This document shows positions 1 to 7,421 of a stretch of DNA of 64,000 nt, piece by piece. A program made the translations under genes and the position numbers. Every line of letters begins with the position of its first letter. Within the stretch, counting starts at the first letter, position 1. Source of the stretch: Gemelliphila asaccharolytica. Lineage in GTDB: Bacteria > Bacillota > Bacilli > Staphylococcales > Gemellaceae. The stretch lies in the NCBI RefSeq assembly GCF_001553005.1, contig NZ_KQ959874.1, forward strand, positions 49,819-113,818, read 5' to 3'. The notes under the pieces were generated by a model. The model worked only from the letters and a program-made list of their open reading frames with translations. It was not told where the DNA came from and made no database searches.

Positions 1-43
1 TGAGAAAGATATTATAAATATATGGGAATTAGAGAAATAATTC

Positions 44-72
44 TTGACTATAAATAAAATATATGCTAACAT
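44..72 (+). promoter_or_regulatory. Promoter of the rplU-prp-rpmA operon
   Basis: A -35 box TTGACT (44-49) is followed after 17 bp by TAACAT (67-72), with an extended -10 TG at 64-65. The predicted start lies near 79, just before the structured leader. Seen by eye; not tested. Confidence 0.6.
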
Positions 73-78
73 TTTAAT

Positions 79-187
79 GTTGGAGTGGCTTCCGCTACTA
101 CAACCGCTCTTAAAGGGTATAAGTGTTATTATAAGTAACCACCCAGCAAAAGGCGAGTCTTAGTATAAAAATTAAGGAGGTGCAAGA
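79..187 (+). ncRNA. L21 ribosomal-protein leader (probable autoregulatory RNA)
   Basis: The roughly 110-base untranslated leader of rplU contains the block GGAGTGGCTTCCGCTACTAC followed by a CCGCT...AAGGGTAT segment, which resembles the L21 leader RNA known upstream of rplU in Firmicutes. In that family, excess L21 is thought to bind the leader and lower expression of the operon. The leader ends in AAGGAGGTG about 8 bases before the start codon, so folding could expose or hide the ribosome site. The family match is from memory of the conserved motif; no covariance search was possible. Confidence 0.65.
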
Positions 188-189
188 TA

Positions 190-501
190 ATGTATGCAGT
201 AATAGAAACAGGTGGGAAACAACTAAAAGTAGAAGAAGGACAAACTATCTTTGTTGAAAAATTATCTGTTGATGAAGATTCTATGTATACTTTTAACAAG
301 GTATTATTAGTAGGGGCAGAAAAAGAGTTGAAATTTGGAAAACCTTTCGTTGAAGGAGCAACAGTTACAGCAAAAGTTGTATCACATGGAAAAGGTAAAA
401 AAATTACAGTATTTAAATACAAACCTAAGAAAAATAATCATCGTAAATTAGGACATCGTCAACCGTTCACTAAATTGGTTGTAGAAAAAATTAATTTATA
501 A
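190..501 (+). CDS. rplU: 50S ribosomal protein L21
   Basis: Protein of 103 residues, the usual length for bL21. It begins with the family opening [11 protein letters not shown] and has the conserved lysine- and glycine-rich core (residues 75-95, with KYKPKKN and HRQPFTK) that contacts 23S rRNA. It is a late-stage 50S assembly component. The start is set by a strong AAGGAGGTG site 8 bases upstream. It is the first gene of the classic Firmicutes rplU-prp-rpmA operon, with one base between its stop and prp. Regulation is probably through the leader RNA just upstream. Confidence 0.98.
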   Translation: MYAVIETGGKQLKVEEGQTIFVEKLSVDEDSMYTFNKVLLVGAEKELKFGKPFVEGATVTAKVVSHGKGKKITVFKYKPKKNNHRKLGHRQPFTKLVVEKINL

Positions 502-502
502 T

Positions 503-832
503 ATGATTAATGTTAATATTTTAAAGAAAGATTGTTTAATTAAAAGAATTGAAATTGAAGGTCATGCAAATTATTCGGTTAAAGGAAGTGATATTGTGTG
601 CGCTGGAGTTTCATCGGTTGTTATAGGTTGTATTAATTCCATAGATGAAATTTGTGAAGATACTATTTTTAAACTGAAAATTGATGAGAAAAAAGGTAGT
701 ATTAAATATAATTCAATTAAATCAACTGAAAATGAACAACTTCTTTTAAGGTCATTACTTATTTCTTTGAAATGTATAGAAAAAAATTATTCTGATTATA
801 TAAATATTAATATGAAAGAGGTGAAGTACTGA
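503..832 (+). CDS. prp: Ribosomal-processing cysteine protease Prp
   Basis: Small protein of 109 residues lying between rplU and rpmA, the diagnostic position of Prp. Family knowledge: Prp is a cysteine protease that removes the N-terminal extension of L27 in Firmicutes and related bacteria, which is needed for functional ribosomes. The catalytic pair is visible as His21 (in EGHANYS) and Cys33 (in DIVCAGVS), with the usual spacing. Its stop codon overlaps the rpmA start by one base (TGATG), so translation is probably coupled to that of its substrate. The downstream L27 has exactly the expected cleavage site. Confidence 0.95.
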   Translation: MINVNILKKDCLIKRIEIEGHANYSVKGSDIVCAGVSSVVIGCINSIDEICEDTIFKLKIDEKKGSIKYNSIKSTENEQLLLRSLLISLKCIEKNYSDYININMKEVKY

Positions 833-1119
833 TGATGTTAAATTTAAATTTACAATTTTTTGCATCTAAAAAAGGGGTTGGATCTACTAAAAATGGTAGA
901 GATTCTGAATCAAAACGATTAGGTGCTAAGAGAGCTGATGGACAATATGTTACTGCGGGATCTATTTTATATAGACAAAGAGGAACTAAAATTTATCCAG
1001 GAACTAATGTGAAAAAAGGAGGAGATGATACTCTATTTTCATTAGTAAATGGTATTGTAAAATTTGAAAGATATGGACGTAGCAAGAAAAAAGTTTCTGT
1101 TTACCCTAAAGCACAATAA
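832..1119 (+). CDS. rpmA: 50S ribosomal protein L27 with cleavable N-terminal extension
   Basis: Protein of 95 residues with the conserved bL27 sequence ([14 protein letters not shown], then [11 protein letters not shown] and GGDDTLF). The N-terminus reads [11 protein letters not shown] before SKKG; LNLQFFA is the Prp recognition sequence, and cut after Ala11 it would leave Ser-Lys-Lys-Gly as the mature end that reaches the peptidyl-transferase centre. A second ATG at 835 gives the more usual [10 protein letters not shown] start. Third gene of the operon; it ends six bases before the hairpin of a strong terminator. Confidence 0.98.
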   Translation: MMLNLNLQFFASKKGVGSTKNGRDSESKRLGAKRADGQYVTAGSILYRQRGTKIYPGTNVKKGGDDTLFSLVNGIVKFERYGRSKKKVSVYPKAQ

Positions 1120-1124
1120 AAAAT

Positions 1125-1152
1125 AAAAACTATTCTGAAAAGAATAGTTTTT
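1125..1152. terminator. Bidirectional intrinsic terminator after rpmA
   Basis: A 12-bp perfect stem (1125-1136 with 1141-1152, core ACTATTCT/AGAATAGT) closes a GAAA tetraloop and is flanked by A-runs on the left and T-runs on the right. It sits between convergent genes and can serve both rpmA and the minus-strand gene, whose stop codon overlaps the right arm. Confidence 0.85.
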
Positions 1153-2149
1153 ATTTTTTATTTTTTTTACTTTTAACAATTTTATTATTATTTTTAGTAT
1201 TTTTATTTTCTTTTTTAATAGGTTGTTCTTGAACAAATTCTTGTTCGGAGATTTTAGTAGGATCAATCGGTAAAAAATTATTATCATATGTTTTATATAC
1301 TAATCTGTTAGATTTTATTAAAAAGCCTACAGCTTTTATTTCAGTTCCTTTATAAACTGTTTGTTTAACATTTTTTAATGTGCTATCTGTATAATCAGTA
1401 ATATTAGATAATATTTTTAATTTTAGTGGTTTATCAACAAATTCAAAAGAAAAATTATCATTTTTATCAATCACATCTACTAATTTTTCATTAGCTGTAA
1501 TATAATTTCCTTTGTATTCTCCCTCAGCGATTTTATACATAAGATAACCACCAGGAGAAACTATTTTATCAACAACAAATTCTGTTTCTTCATTTATTAT
1601 ATTATTAATAGAGTTCCAGTCCTCATTACTAAATATATGAACTTTTTTTAAAGTTTTTATTTTTCTATTAACATCAAAGCTATATGAAGATGCATTATAT
1701 GAATTTTGAGCATTTATTTCTTCATCAAGTGCTATTTCTGAAATTCTTATAGTTTCTGCTTTTTCTTTTTCATCTTTATTATCTTTTTTAGAGTTACTTT
1801 CAACTGTATTATTAATATTATTTTGATTAATATTACTATCAATATAATGATCTTTTTTTATTGAAAATATAAGCATAAAAAAAGAAAAAGCGAGAACAAT
1901 AGCTGATGATAAGATAAAAGAAATTATTAATTTTATATCTAAATTATTTACATAATTTAATATGTATTTTTTATTATTGTCTATCTTTTTGAAAATATAT
2001 TTTTTAAAAAAATAGATTATAGAATCATATCCTATAAGAAAAATATTTTTTTTTTGATTTTCAATTACATAATAAAAAGAAATCTTTTTATATATGTCTA
2101 AAATATTTTTAAAAGTTTTTATTACCATTTTTTTCTTTTCACTAAACAT
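1151..2149 (-). CDS. Membrane-anchored protein with SH3-like (DUF5776-like) repeats
   Basis: Protein of 332 residues, not firmly recognised. A basic N-terminal region (about 1-72) is followed by one hydrophobic segment (about 73-97, LIISFILSSAIVLAFSFFML), then a low-complexity Asn/Lys/Glu linker (about 100-140), and two beta-rich modules (about 165-230 and 235-290) rich in Tyr and Val with a YITANEKLVDVI motif. Such motifs are typical of the DUF5776/SH3-like modules on surface proteins of lactobacilli and relatives. The tail (about 305-332) is a Lys/Asn run. The topology suggests an outward-facing wall-associated domain on a cytoplasmic N-terminus. Function unknown; it is the last gene of a minus-strand pair with the CNNM transporter. 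Confidence 0.6.
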   Translation of the reverse strand: MFSEKKKMVIKTFKNILDIYKKISFYYVIENQKKNIFLIGYDSIIYFFKKYIFKKIDNNKKYILNYVNNLDIKLIISFILSSAIVLAFSFFMLIFSIKKDHYIDSNINQNNINNTVESNSKKDNKDEKEKAETIRISEIALDEEINAQNSYNASSYSFDVNRKIKTLKKVHIFSNEDWNSINNIINEETEFVVDKIVSPGGYLMYKIAEGEYKGNYITANEKLVDVIDKNDNFSFEFVDKPLKLKILSNITDYTDSTLKNVKQTVYKGTEIKAVGFLIKSNRLVYKTYDNNFLPIDPTKISEQEFVQEQPIKKENKNTKNNNKIVKSKKNKK

Positions 2150-2173
2150 TTTTCACCTATATTATTAAAAAAT

Positions 2174-3499
2174 TTAAATATTATTATTATTATTATTATT
2201 GTCTTTCCATACCTCAATTTGTCTTATCTGATCTTCATCAATTGCTCTTACTTTAAATGTAACTCCTTGTATAGTATAGGTATTTCCAACTTTTGCTTGA
2301 TATTTAATCATATAAATATAAACACCTATTGTATCAACTTCTTCATGAGGTATAGAGATATTAAAGATAGAATTGACATCTTGGATAGAAACCCAACCAT
2401 CTATTAAATAGTGTCCATTTTTTAATTTTTTAATTAAACTTTGTTCATCATCATCAAATTCATCTCTTATTTCACCTGTAAGCTGTTCTATTATGTCTTC
2501 TAATGTTACTATTCCACTTGTTCCACCATATTCATCAGTTACAATTATCATATGTTCCCTATTTTGTTTTATAATTTTTAATACTTGTGATATGGGGGTA
2601 TGATCAAACACTTTTATAATAGGAGTCATAAATTCTTTGAGTTCTTCTGATGATTCTATTTCTTTATTAGCAAAAAATAATTTTTTAACATTTAATATTC
2701 CTAGTATTTCATCTTTATCTCCCCCAACTATAATTGGATATCTAGTGTATTCTTCTTGTTTTATTTGTCTCATTATAACTGCTATGGAGTCTTCAAGATC
2801 AAGAGCAAAAACTTCTGTTCTAGGAGTCATGATTTCTTTTGCTATTTTATTATCAAATTCAAATACTCGTTCTACATACCTATATTCAGTATCATTTATT
2901 TTTCCATGATCCATAGAAGAACGCATAATAGTTCTCAATTCTTGTTCGCTATGAACTTCTCCTTGATTTTGTAATTCGTGATACCCTAAAATTTTTGCTA
3001 TAAATGTTGCTAATTCATTCAATATCCATATTACAGGGTGCATTATTTTATTAAATATAAAAAGTGGAATAGCTATTCTAAATGCAGAATGTTCTACTTT
3101 TTGTATTGCTATAGTTTTCGGAACTAATTCACCCAAAACAACATGTAAGAGTGTCATGAACGAAAATGAAAAAATATAAGAAATGCTATGGGTAATTGCA
3201 GAATTAAGCTCTAGAAGATTAAAAATTGGATGAAATAATGTGAAAAAAACAGATTCTCCTACCCATCCTAATCCTAGTGAAACTATGGTTATTCCCAGTT
3301 GAGTAGCAGATAAGAAATTATCTAAATGTTCCACCATTTCTAATAATAATTTGGCTTTTTTATTTCCATTTTTTACTAATTCTTTAATTCTAGTTGGTCT
3401 TAATTTAACTAAAGAAAATTCTGCTGTAACAAAGATTGCAGAACCTAATAATAATATAATAATTAAAAATAATTTTAAAATAATAATATTGAGGTCCAT
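2174..3499 (-). CDS. CNNM/CBS-domain transporter (HlyC/CorC, MpfA-like family)
   Basis: Protein of 441 residues with the full family layout: a CNNM transmembrane domain (about 1-200, several hydrophobic segments, GAxFVTAEFSLVKLRPTR near the start), a paired CBS domain (about 220-340, beginning IMTPRTEVFALD and containing TDEYGGTSGIVTLEDIIEQL), and a CorC/HlyC C-terminal domain (about 350-430). Members are implicated in Mg2+ or other divalent-cation export and magnesium tolerance in Firmicutes; the exact ion cannot be read from the sequence. The C-terminus is a run of seven asparagines coded by a perfect trinucleotide repeat. It is 24 bases upstream of the SH3-like gene, so the two are probably co-transcribed. 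Confidence 0.9.
   Translation of the reverse strand: MDLNIIILKLFLIIILLLGSAIFVTAEFSLVKLRPTRIKELVKNGNKKAKLLLEMVEHLDNFLSATQLGITIVSLGLGWVGESVFFTLFHPIFNLLELNSAITHSISYIFSFSFMTLLHVVLGELVPKTIAIQKVEHSAFRIAIPLFIFNKIMHPVIWILNELATFIAKILGYHELQNQGEVHSEQELRTIMRSSMDHGKINDTEYRYVERVFEFDNKIAKEIMTPRTEVFALDLEDSIAVIMRQIKQEEYTRYPIIVGGDKDEILGILNVKKLFFANKEIESSEELKEFMTPIIKVFDHTPISQVLKIIKQNREHMIIVTDEYGGTSGIVTLEDIIEQLTGEIRDEFDDDEQSLIKKLKNGHYLIDGWVSIQDVNSIFNISIPHEEVDTIGVYIYMIKYQAKVGNTYTIQGVTFKVRAIDEDQIRQIEVWKDNNNNNNNI
2180..2200. repeat. Trinucleotide repeat (ATT)7 in the 3' end of the CNNM gene
   Basis: Seven perfect ATT units on the plus strand encode seven consecutive Asn codons just before the last residue and stop of the minus-strand CNNM gene. 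Changes in unit number would stay in frame and only alter the tail length. Confidence 0.9.
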
Positions 3500-3562
3500 T
3501 ATATGTTTTTTTTATCCTTTCGACTAATCAACTAATCTATTAGTTTAATATTAATTATATAA

Positions 3563-3591
3563 ATTGTACTATATTTTATATGAAATATCAA
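3563..3591 (-). promoter_or_regulatory. Promoter of the CNNM transporter gene
   Basis: Read on the minus strand, TTGATA (3591-3586) is followed after 17 bp by TACAAT (3568-3563). The resulting leader of about 57 bases contains a perfect AACTAAT-CT-ATTAGTT palindrome at 3530-3545 but is too short for the known Mg or Mn riboswitches. Confidence 0.55.
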
Positions 3592-3631
3592 TTTAAATAA
3601 AATATGTGTTAAGATACCGTAAGTATACATA

Positions 3632-3665
3632 TTAATCAATTTTTTTTTAATAAAAAATTGGTTAA
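3632..3665. repeat. Inverted repeat between divergent promoters
   Basis: Arms 3632-3645 and 3652-3665 (TTAATCAA plus a T-run, and an A-run plus TTGGTTAA) form a 14-bp stem with one G-U pair and a 6-base loop. It lies outside both predicted transcripts and has no following T-run, so it does not look like a terminator. Role unknown. Confidence 0.5.
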
Positions 3666-3702
3666 AAAATTAATTTAAGTAGAAACAAGTGTTTTTAAAA
3701 AC

Positions 3703-3731
3703 TTTACTAATACGAACGTTCGTGTTATATT
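3703..3731 (+). promoter_or_regulatory. purR promoter with embedded PurR-type operator
   Basis: TTTACT (3703-3708) and TATATT (3726-3731) are separated by exactly 17 bp. The spacer is filled by a near-perfect 20-bp palindrome (3709-3728) centred on ACGAACGTTCGT. CGAAC is the core of the PurBox bound by Bacilli PurR proteins, here present on both strands head to head. A repressor bound there would block RNA polymerase, so purR is probably autoregulated. The operator assignment is inference from the core motif and position. Confidence 0.65.
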
Positions 3732-3770
3732 ATAAATATTCTTTAGAGTTATTTGAGTTAGGAGAAAAAA

Positions 3771-4604
3771 ATGAAATTAAAAAGAAGTGAACGTATAGTC
3801 ATAATGACAGAATATTTGTTAAAAAATCCTAATAAAATTATACCTTTAACGTACTTTGTTAAAAAGTTTAACCAAGCTAAATCATCTATTAGTGAAGATA
3901 TATTTATAATAAAACAAAGTTTTATAGAAGAAAGTATAGGAGAAATTGTCACTCTTTCTGGCGTTAATGGAGGTGTAGTGTATAGACCTGTTCTTAGTCT
4001 AGAATCAGCTAAAGATGTAATAAATGAGTTTTTAGAATTGCTTAGATCAAAAGATAGACTTTTAGCGGGCGGATATATTTTTATGTCAGATATAATAGGA
4101 AATACTAATTTAATGAATAGATTAGGAGTATTAATTTCTTATATATATAAAGATAAACAGATAGATGCAGTAGTCACTGTTGCATCAAAAGGAATACCTG
4201 TAGCATACGCAATAGCTTCTGTTTTAAATAAACCAATAGTGATAATAAGAGAAGATAATAAGGTTACGGAAGGAACGACTGTAGCAATAAATTTTGTATC
4301 TGGCTCTAGAAAAAAAATAGAAACTATGGTTCTTTCAAAAAAAAGTTTGAATACAAATTCAAGGGTACTCTTGGTTGACGATTTTTTAAGAGGTGGTGGT
4401 GTAATGAATGGTATGCAAACATTAATGAATGAATTTGATGCTCAAATAGTTGGTAAAGTTGTATTAGCTGAATGTTTTGATACTAGATATGATTATGATG
4501 AAAATTATACATATTTAGCTAAATTAACAAAAATAAATGAATTCACAGGTGAGTTTGAAATAAGTGAAGGAAATGCTATAAATAAAATTTTGAAGGGGAT
4601 TTAA
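3771..4604 (+). CDS. purR: Purine operon repressor PurR
   Basis: Protein of 277 residues, standard length for Bacilli PurR. An N-terminal winged helix (about 1-75, starting MKLKRSERIVIMTEYLL) precedes a phosphoribosyltransferase-fold domain (about 76-277) with the PRPP-binding motif LLVDDFLRGGG at about 199-209. Family knowledge: it represses purine synthesis genes and is released from DNA by PRPP. ATG is preceded by TTAGGAG. The gene has its own promoter with a CGAAC palindrome and overlaps glmU by one base (TAATG), matching the purR-glmU neighbourhood of Bacilli although yabJ and spoVG are absent here. Confidence 0.96.
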   Translation: MKLKRSERIVIMTEYLLKNPNKIIPLTYFVKKFNQAKSSISEDIFIIKQSFIEESIGEIVTLSGVNGGVVYRPVLSLESAKDVINEFLELLRSKDRLLAGGYIFMSDIIGNTNLMNRLGVLISYIYKDKQIDAVVTVASKGIPVAYAIASVLNKPIVIIREDNKVTEGTTVAINFVSGSRKKIETMVLSKKSLNTNSRVLLVDDFLRGGGVMNGMQTLMNEFDAQIVGKVVLAECFDTRYDYDENYTYLAKLTKINEFTGEFEISEGNAINKILKGI

Positions 4605-5995
4605 TGATGAAAAATAGATATGCTGTTGTTTTAGCAGCTGGTAAAGGTTCAAGAATGAAGTCTAAATTATATAAAGTACTACATAAAATTTGTGATAGAA
4701 CAATGGTTGAATTAGTTCTTGACAGTATTGAAGATTTGGGAATGAAAGAAATAATTACTGTAGTTGGATATGGATCTGAAGAAGTAAAAAAAATAATATC
4801 TAATAGATCAAGTTTTGTTTTTCAAGAAGAGCAGTTAGGTACAGCACATGCAGTAAAGATGGCATACGATAAACTTTATGATAAAGATGGAACTACTATT
4901 GTTATGTATGGTGATACTCCTTTGATAAAAAAAGAAACATTAGAACAAATGTTAAATCATCATGAGAAAAGTTCAGCGAAAGCTACGGTATTAACGTCAT
5001 ATACATCAAATCCTTTTGCTTATGGAAGAATAGTTAGAGATTCTAAAGGAAACTTATTAAAAATAGTCGAAGAAAAGGATGCTACTGAAGAAGAGAAATT
5101 AATTAAAGAAGTTAATTCAGGTATATATTGTTTTGATAATAGAGAACTTTTTAAACTAATATCTTTAGTAAAAAATGATAATAATCAAGGAGAATACTAT
5201 TTACCTGACGTGTTGAAATTTATAAGGGAAAATGGAGATAAAATAGAAACTTATGTATGTGATGATTTTGATGAAACATTGGGAGTAAATGATAGAGTTG
5301 CATTATCTTATGCAGAGAATATTATGAGAAAAAGAATAAATAAAAAGCATATGCTTAATGGAGTTACATTAGTTGATCCATTAAATACATATATAGCAAG
5401 TAATGTAATTATAGGCTGTGATACTACTATATATCCGAATACTACAATTAAATCAAAAACTATTATTGGTAGTAATTGTATAATTAAGCCAAATTCATAT
5501 ATTGAAAATTCAATTGTTTCTGATAATGTAATAATAATTCAATCAACTATAATAGATTCAAAAATAGGGAAATATTCAAAAATAGGTCCATATTCACACC
5601 TAAGAGATGGGGTAGAATTGGGAGAAAAAATAAGAATTGGAAATTTTGTTGAAATAAAAAATTCTAAATATGGAAATGGAACCAAAACTGCACATTTAAG
5701 CTACATAGGAGATGCAACTATAGGAGAAAATACAAATATAGGATGCGGTAGTATAACAGTTAATTATGATGGAAAAACAAAACATAAAACTGTAATAGGG
5801 AATGATGTTTTTGTAGGATGTAACTCTAATCTCTTAGCCCCAGTAAATATAGGAGATGGAGCTTTAATAGCAGCTGGAACAACAGTAACAAAAAATGTAG
5901 AAGATGATACACTAGCTATTGGAAGAGTAAAACAAGAGAATAAAAAAGGATATGCAAAAAGATTCCCGTCTGCTAGAAATATAAAAAGTAAGTAA
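4604..5995 (+). CDS. glmU: Bifunctional UDP-GlcNAc pyrophosphorylase / glucosamine-1-phosphate acetyltransferase
   Basis: Protein of 463 residues, normal for GlmU. The N-terminal half (about 1-230) is the uridylyltransferase with LAAGKGSRMKSK near residue 10, the EQLGTAHAV substrate motif and GDTPL. The C-terminal half (about 250-455) is a left-handed beta-helix of hexapeptide repeats with GNFVEIKNS, TAHLSYIGDA and GCGSITVNYDGKTKHKT, which form the acetyltransferase site. It makes UDP-GlcNAc for peptidoglycan and wall polymers. It is translationally coupled to purR by a one-base overlap, and a second ATG lies three bases downstream. Confidence 0.98.
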   Translation: MMKNRYAVVLAAGKGSRMKSKLYKVLHKICDRTMVELVLDSIEDLGMKEIITVVGYGSEEVKKIISNRSSFVFQEEQLGTAHAVKMAYDKLYDKDGTTIVMYGDTPLIKKETLEQMLNHHEKSSAKATVLTSYTSNPFAYGRIVRDSKGNLLKIVEEKDATEEEKLIKEVNSGIYCFDNRELFKLISLVKNDNNQGEYYLPDVLKFIRENGDKIETYVCDDFDETLGVNDRVALSYAENIMRKRINKKHMLNGVTLVDPLNTYIASNVIIGCDTTIYPNTTIKSKTIIGSNCIIKPNSYIENSIVSDNVIIIQSTIIDSKIGKYSKIGPYSHLRDGVELGEKIRIGNFVEIKNSKYGNGTKTAHLSYIGDATIGENTNIGCGSITVNYDGKTKHKTVIGNDVFVGCNSNLLAPVNIGDGALIAAGTTVTKNVEDDTLAIGRVKQENKKGYAKRFPSARNIKSK

Positions 5996-6026
5996 TAATA
6001 TAATTATATAACAGAAATAAAAAGTC

Positions 6027-6055
6027 TTGAATTTATTTTTGATAAGTTCTATAAT
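6027..6055 (+). promoter_or_regulatory. Promoter of the ytoI-like/nrnA unit
   Basis: TTGAAT (6027-6032), 17-bp spacer, perfect TATAAT (6050-6055), leading into the gene that starts at 6094 with a TTAGGAG ribosome site. Confidence 0.7.
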
Positions 6056-6093
6056 ATATTATAATACAGATGAAAAGTGTTAGGAGTATATAA

Positions 6094-7401
6094 ATGAAAT
6101 CAAAACATCAAAAAATTTTAGAGTATATAAAGACTTTACCCATTGGAACTAAGATATCAGTAAGGCAGGTAGCTAAAGATTTAAAAGTGAGTGAAGGAAC
6201 CGCTTATAGAGCAATAAAAGAGGCGGAAAATAGAGGTTTTGTATCTTCGATAGAACGTGTAGGGACAGTAAGAATTCAGAAAAAAGAAAGAGATAATATA
6301 GAAAAACTTTCATACTCTGAAATAGTTAATATAGTTGGAGGACAACTTATAGCAGGAAGAGATGGGATACATGAAATTGTTCAGGATTTTGCCATAGGTG
6401 CAATGGCTGCTGAGCAAGTTAGTCAACATATACGAAAAGGGACTCTTTTAATAGTAGGGAATAGACCTAATATTATTTCTATGGCACTAGAGAAAGATTG
6501 TGCTATACTTGTTGCTGGTGGATATGTACCAACAGAAGAAATAAAAAAGGTAGCAGATGAAAAAAATTTACCTTTAATCGTTACTCCGCATGATTCTTTT
6601 TCTGTTGCACATTTGATTAATAGAGTAACAAATGATCAAATAATAAAAAGAGATATAGTTACTGTAGAAAGTATCTACATTCCTTTAGGAAGTATATACT
6701 CAATAGATATATCTGCTACTGTAAAAGACTGGTATGATCTTCAAATGAAAATAGGGCATACTAGATTTCCGGTTGTAAATGAATATGGTAAATTAGTAGG
6801 GATAGTTACAGCTAGAGATGTTTTTTGCCAAGATAAAGAAACTGCTATAAAAGATGTCATGGAGAGAAAGGTTACTACTACAAAGTTAAATGACCCTGTT
6901 TCATCAGTGGGAAATATAATGATTTCTGAAGGTTTCGAATTAATGCCAGTAATTGATGATAAAAACACATTGTTGGGAATAGTTACAAGAAAAATTGTAA
7001 TTAATTCGATGCTGACAAATAACAGATATCATGATTCACAGAATAGTGATACTTTTGATGAAATAATAAGGAAAGGAATAGTTCCTAGAGCGGATGGATT
7101 ACAAATTAAGGTTATACCCCAAATGCTTGATCAGTTCGGAACATTTTCTCGTTCTGCTTTGTTGAGCATAATAGATGAATCAATACATATAACATGTTAC
7201 AATTACAACAGATGTGAAGTACTTATGCAGAATGTAAATATATACTTTATAAGAACTGTTCCATTAGATAGAATAATAACAACAAAAGCTATAATAATGT
7301 ACATGGGAAGAAAAAATGTTAAATTTGATGTTGAAGTATATGATAAAAATGATTTAGTAGCAAAAGCATTAGTAACATGTCAGGTATTCCAAAGAAATTA
7401 G
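6094..7401 (+). CDS. YtoI-like regulator: HTH, DRTGG, paired CBS and hotdog domains
   Basis: Protein of 435 residues with the architecture of B. subtilis YtoI. A winged-helix segment (about 1-65, ISVRQVAKDLKVSEGTAYRAIKEAE) is followed by a DRTGG-type domain (about 70-185), two CBS motifs (about 195-310, with TRFPVVNEYGKLVGIVTARDV and FELMPVIDDKNTLLGIVTR) and a C-terminal hotdog-like domain (about 320-435). CBS pairs usually bind adenine nucleotides or related ligands. Its neighbour nrnA degrades short RNA and cyclic-dinucleotide products, a linkage also seen in Bacillus, so a nucleotide-sensing role is plausible but unproven. Confidence 0.85.
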   Translation: MKSKHQKILEYIKTLPIGTKISVRQVAKDLKVSEGTAYRAIKEAENRGFVSSIERVGTVRIQKKERDNIEKLSYSEIVNIVGGQLIAGRDGIHEIVQDFAIGAMAAEQVSQHIRKGTLLIVGNRPNIISMALEKDCAILVAGGYVPTEEIKKVADEKNLPLIVTPHDSFSVAHLINRVTNDQIIKRDIVTVESIYIPLGSIYSIDISATVKDWYDLQMKIGHTRFPVVNEYGKLVGIVTARDVFCQDKETAIKDVMERKVTTTKLNDPVSSVGNIMISEGFELMPVIDDKNTLLGIVTRKIVINSMLTNNRYHDSQNSDTFDEIIRKGIVPRADGLQIKVIPQMLDQFGTFSRSALLSIIDESIHITCYNYNRCEVLMQNVNIYFIRTVPLDRIITTKAIIMYMGRKNVKFDVEVYDKNDLVAKALVTCQVFQRN

Positions 7402-7421
7402 AACTAGAAAGAAAATAATAT

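Noticed and set aside
3500-3562. Metal riboswitch in front of the CNNM transporter
   Set aside because: The leader is only about 57 bases with one small palindrome, and no M-box or yybP-ykoY core was seen.
3709-3728. LexA/DinR SOS box at the purR promoter
   Set aside because: The Bacilli box needs four bases between CGAAC and GTTCG; here the halves are fused without a spacer, which fits a PurR-type core better.
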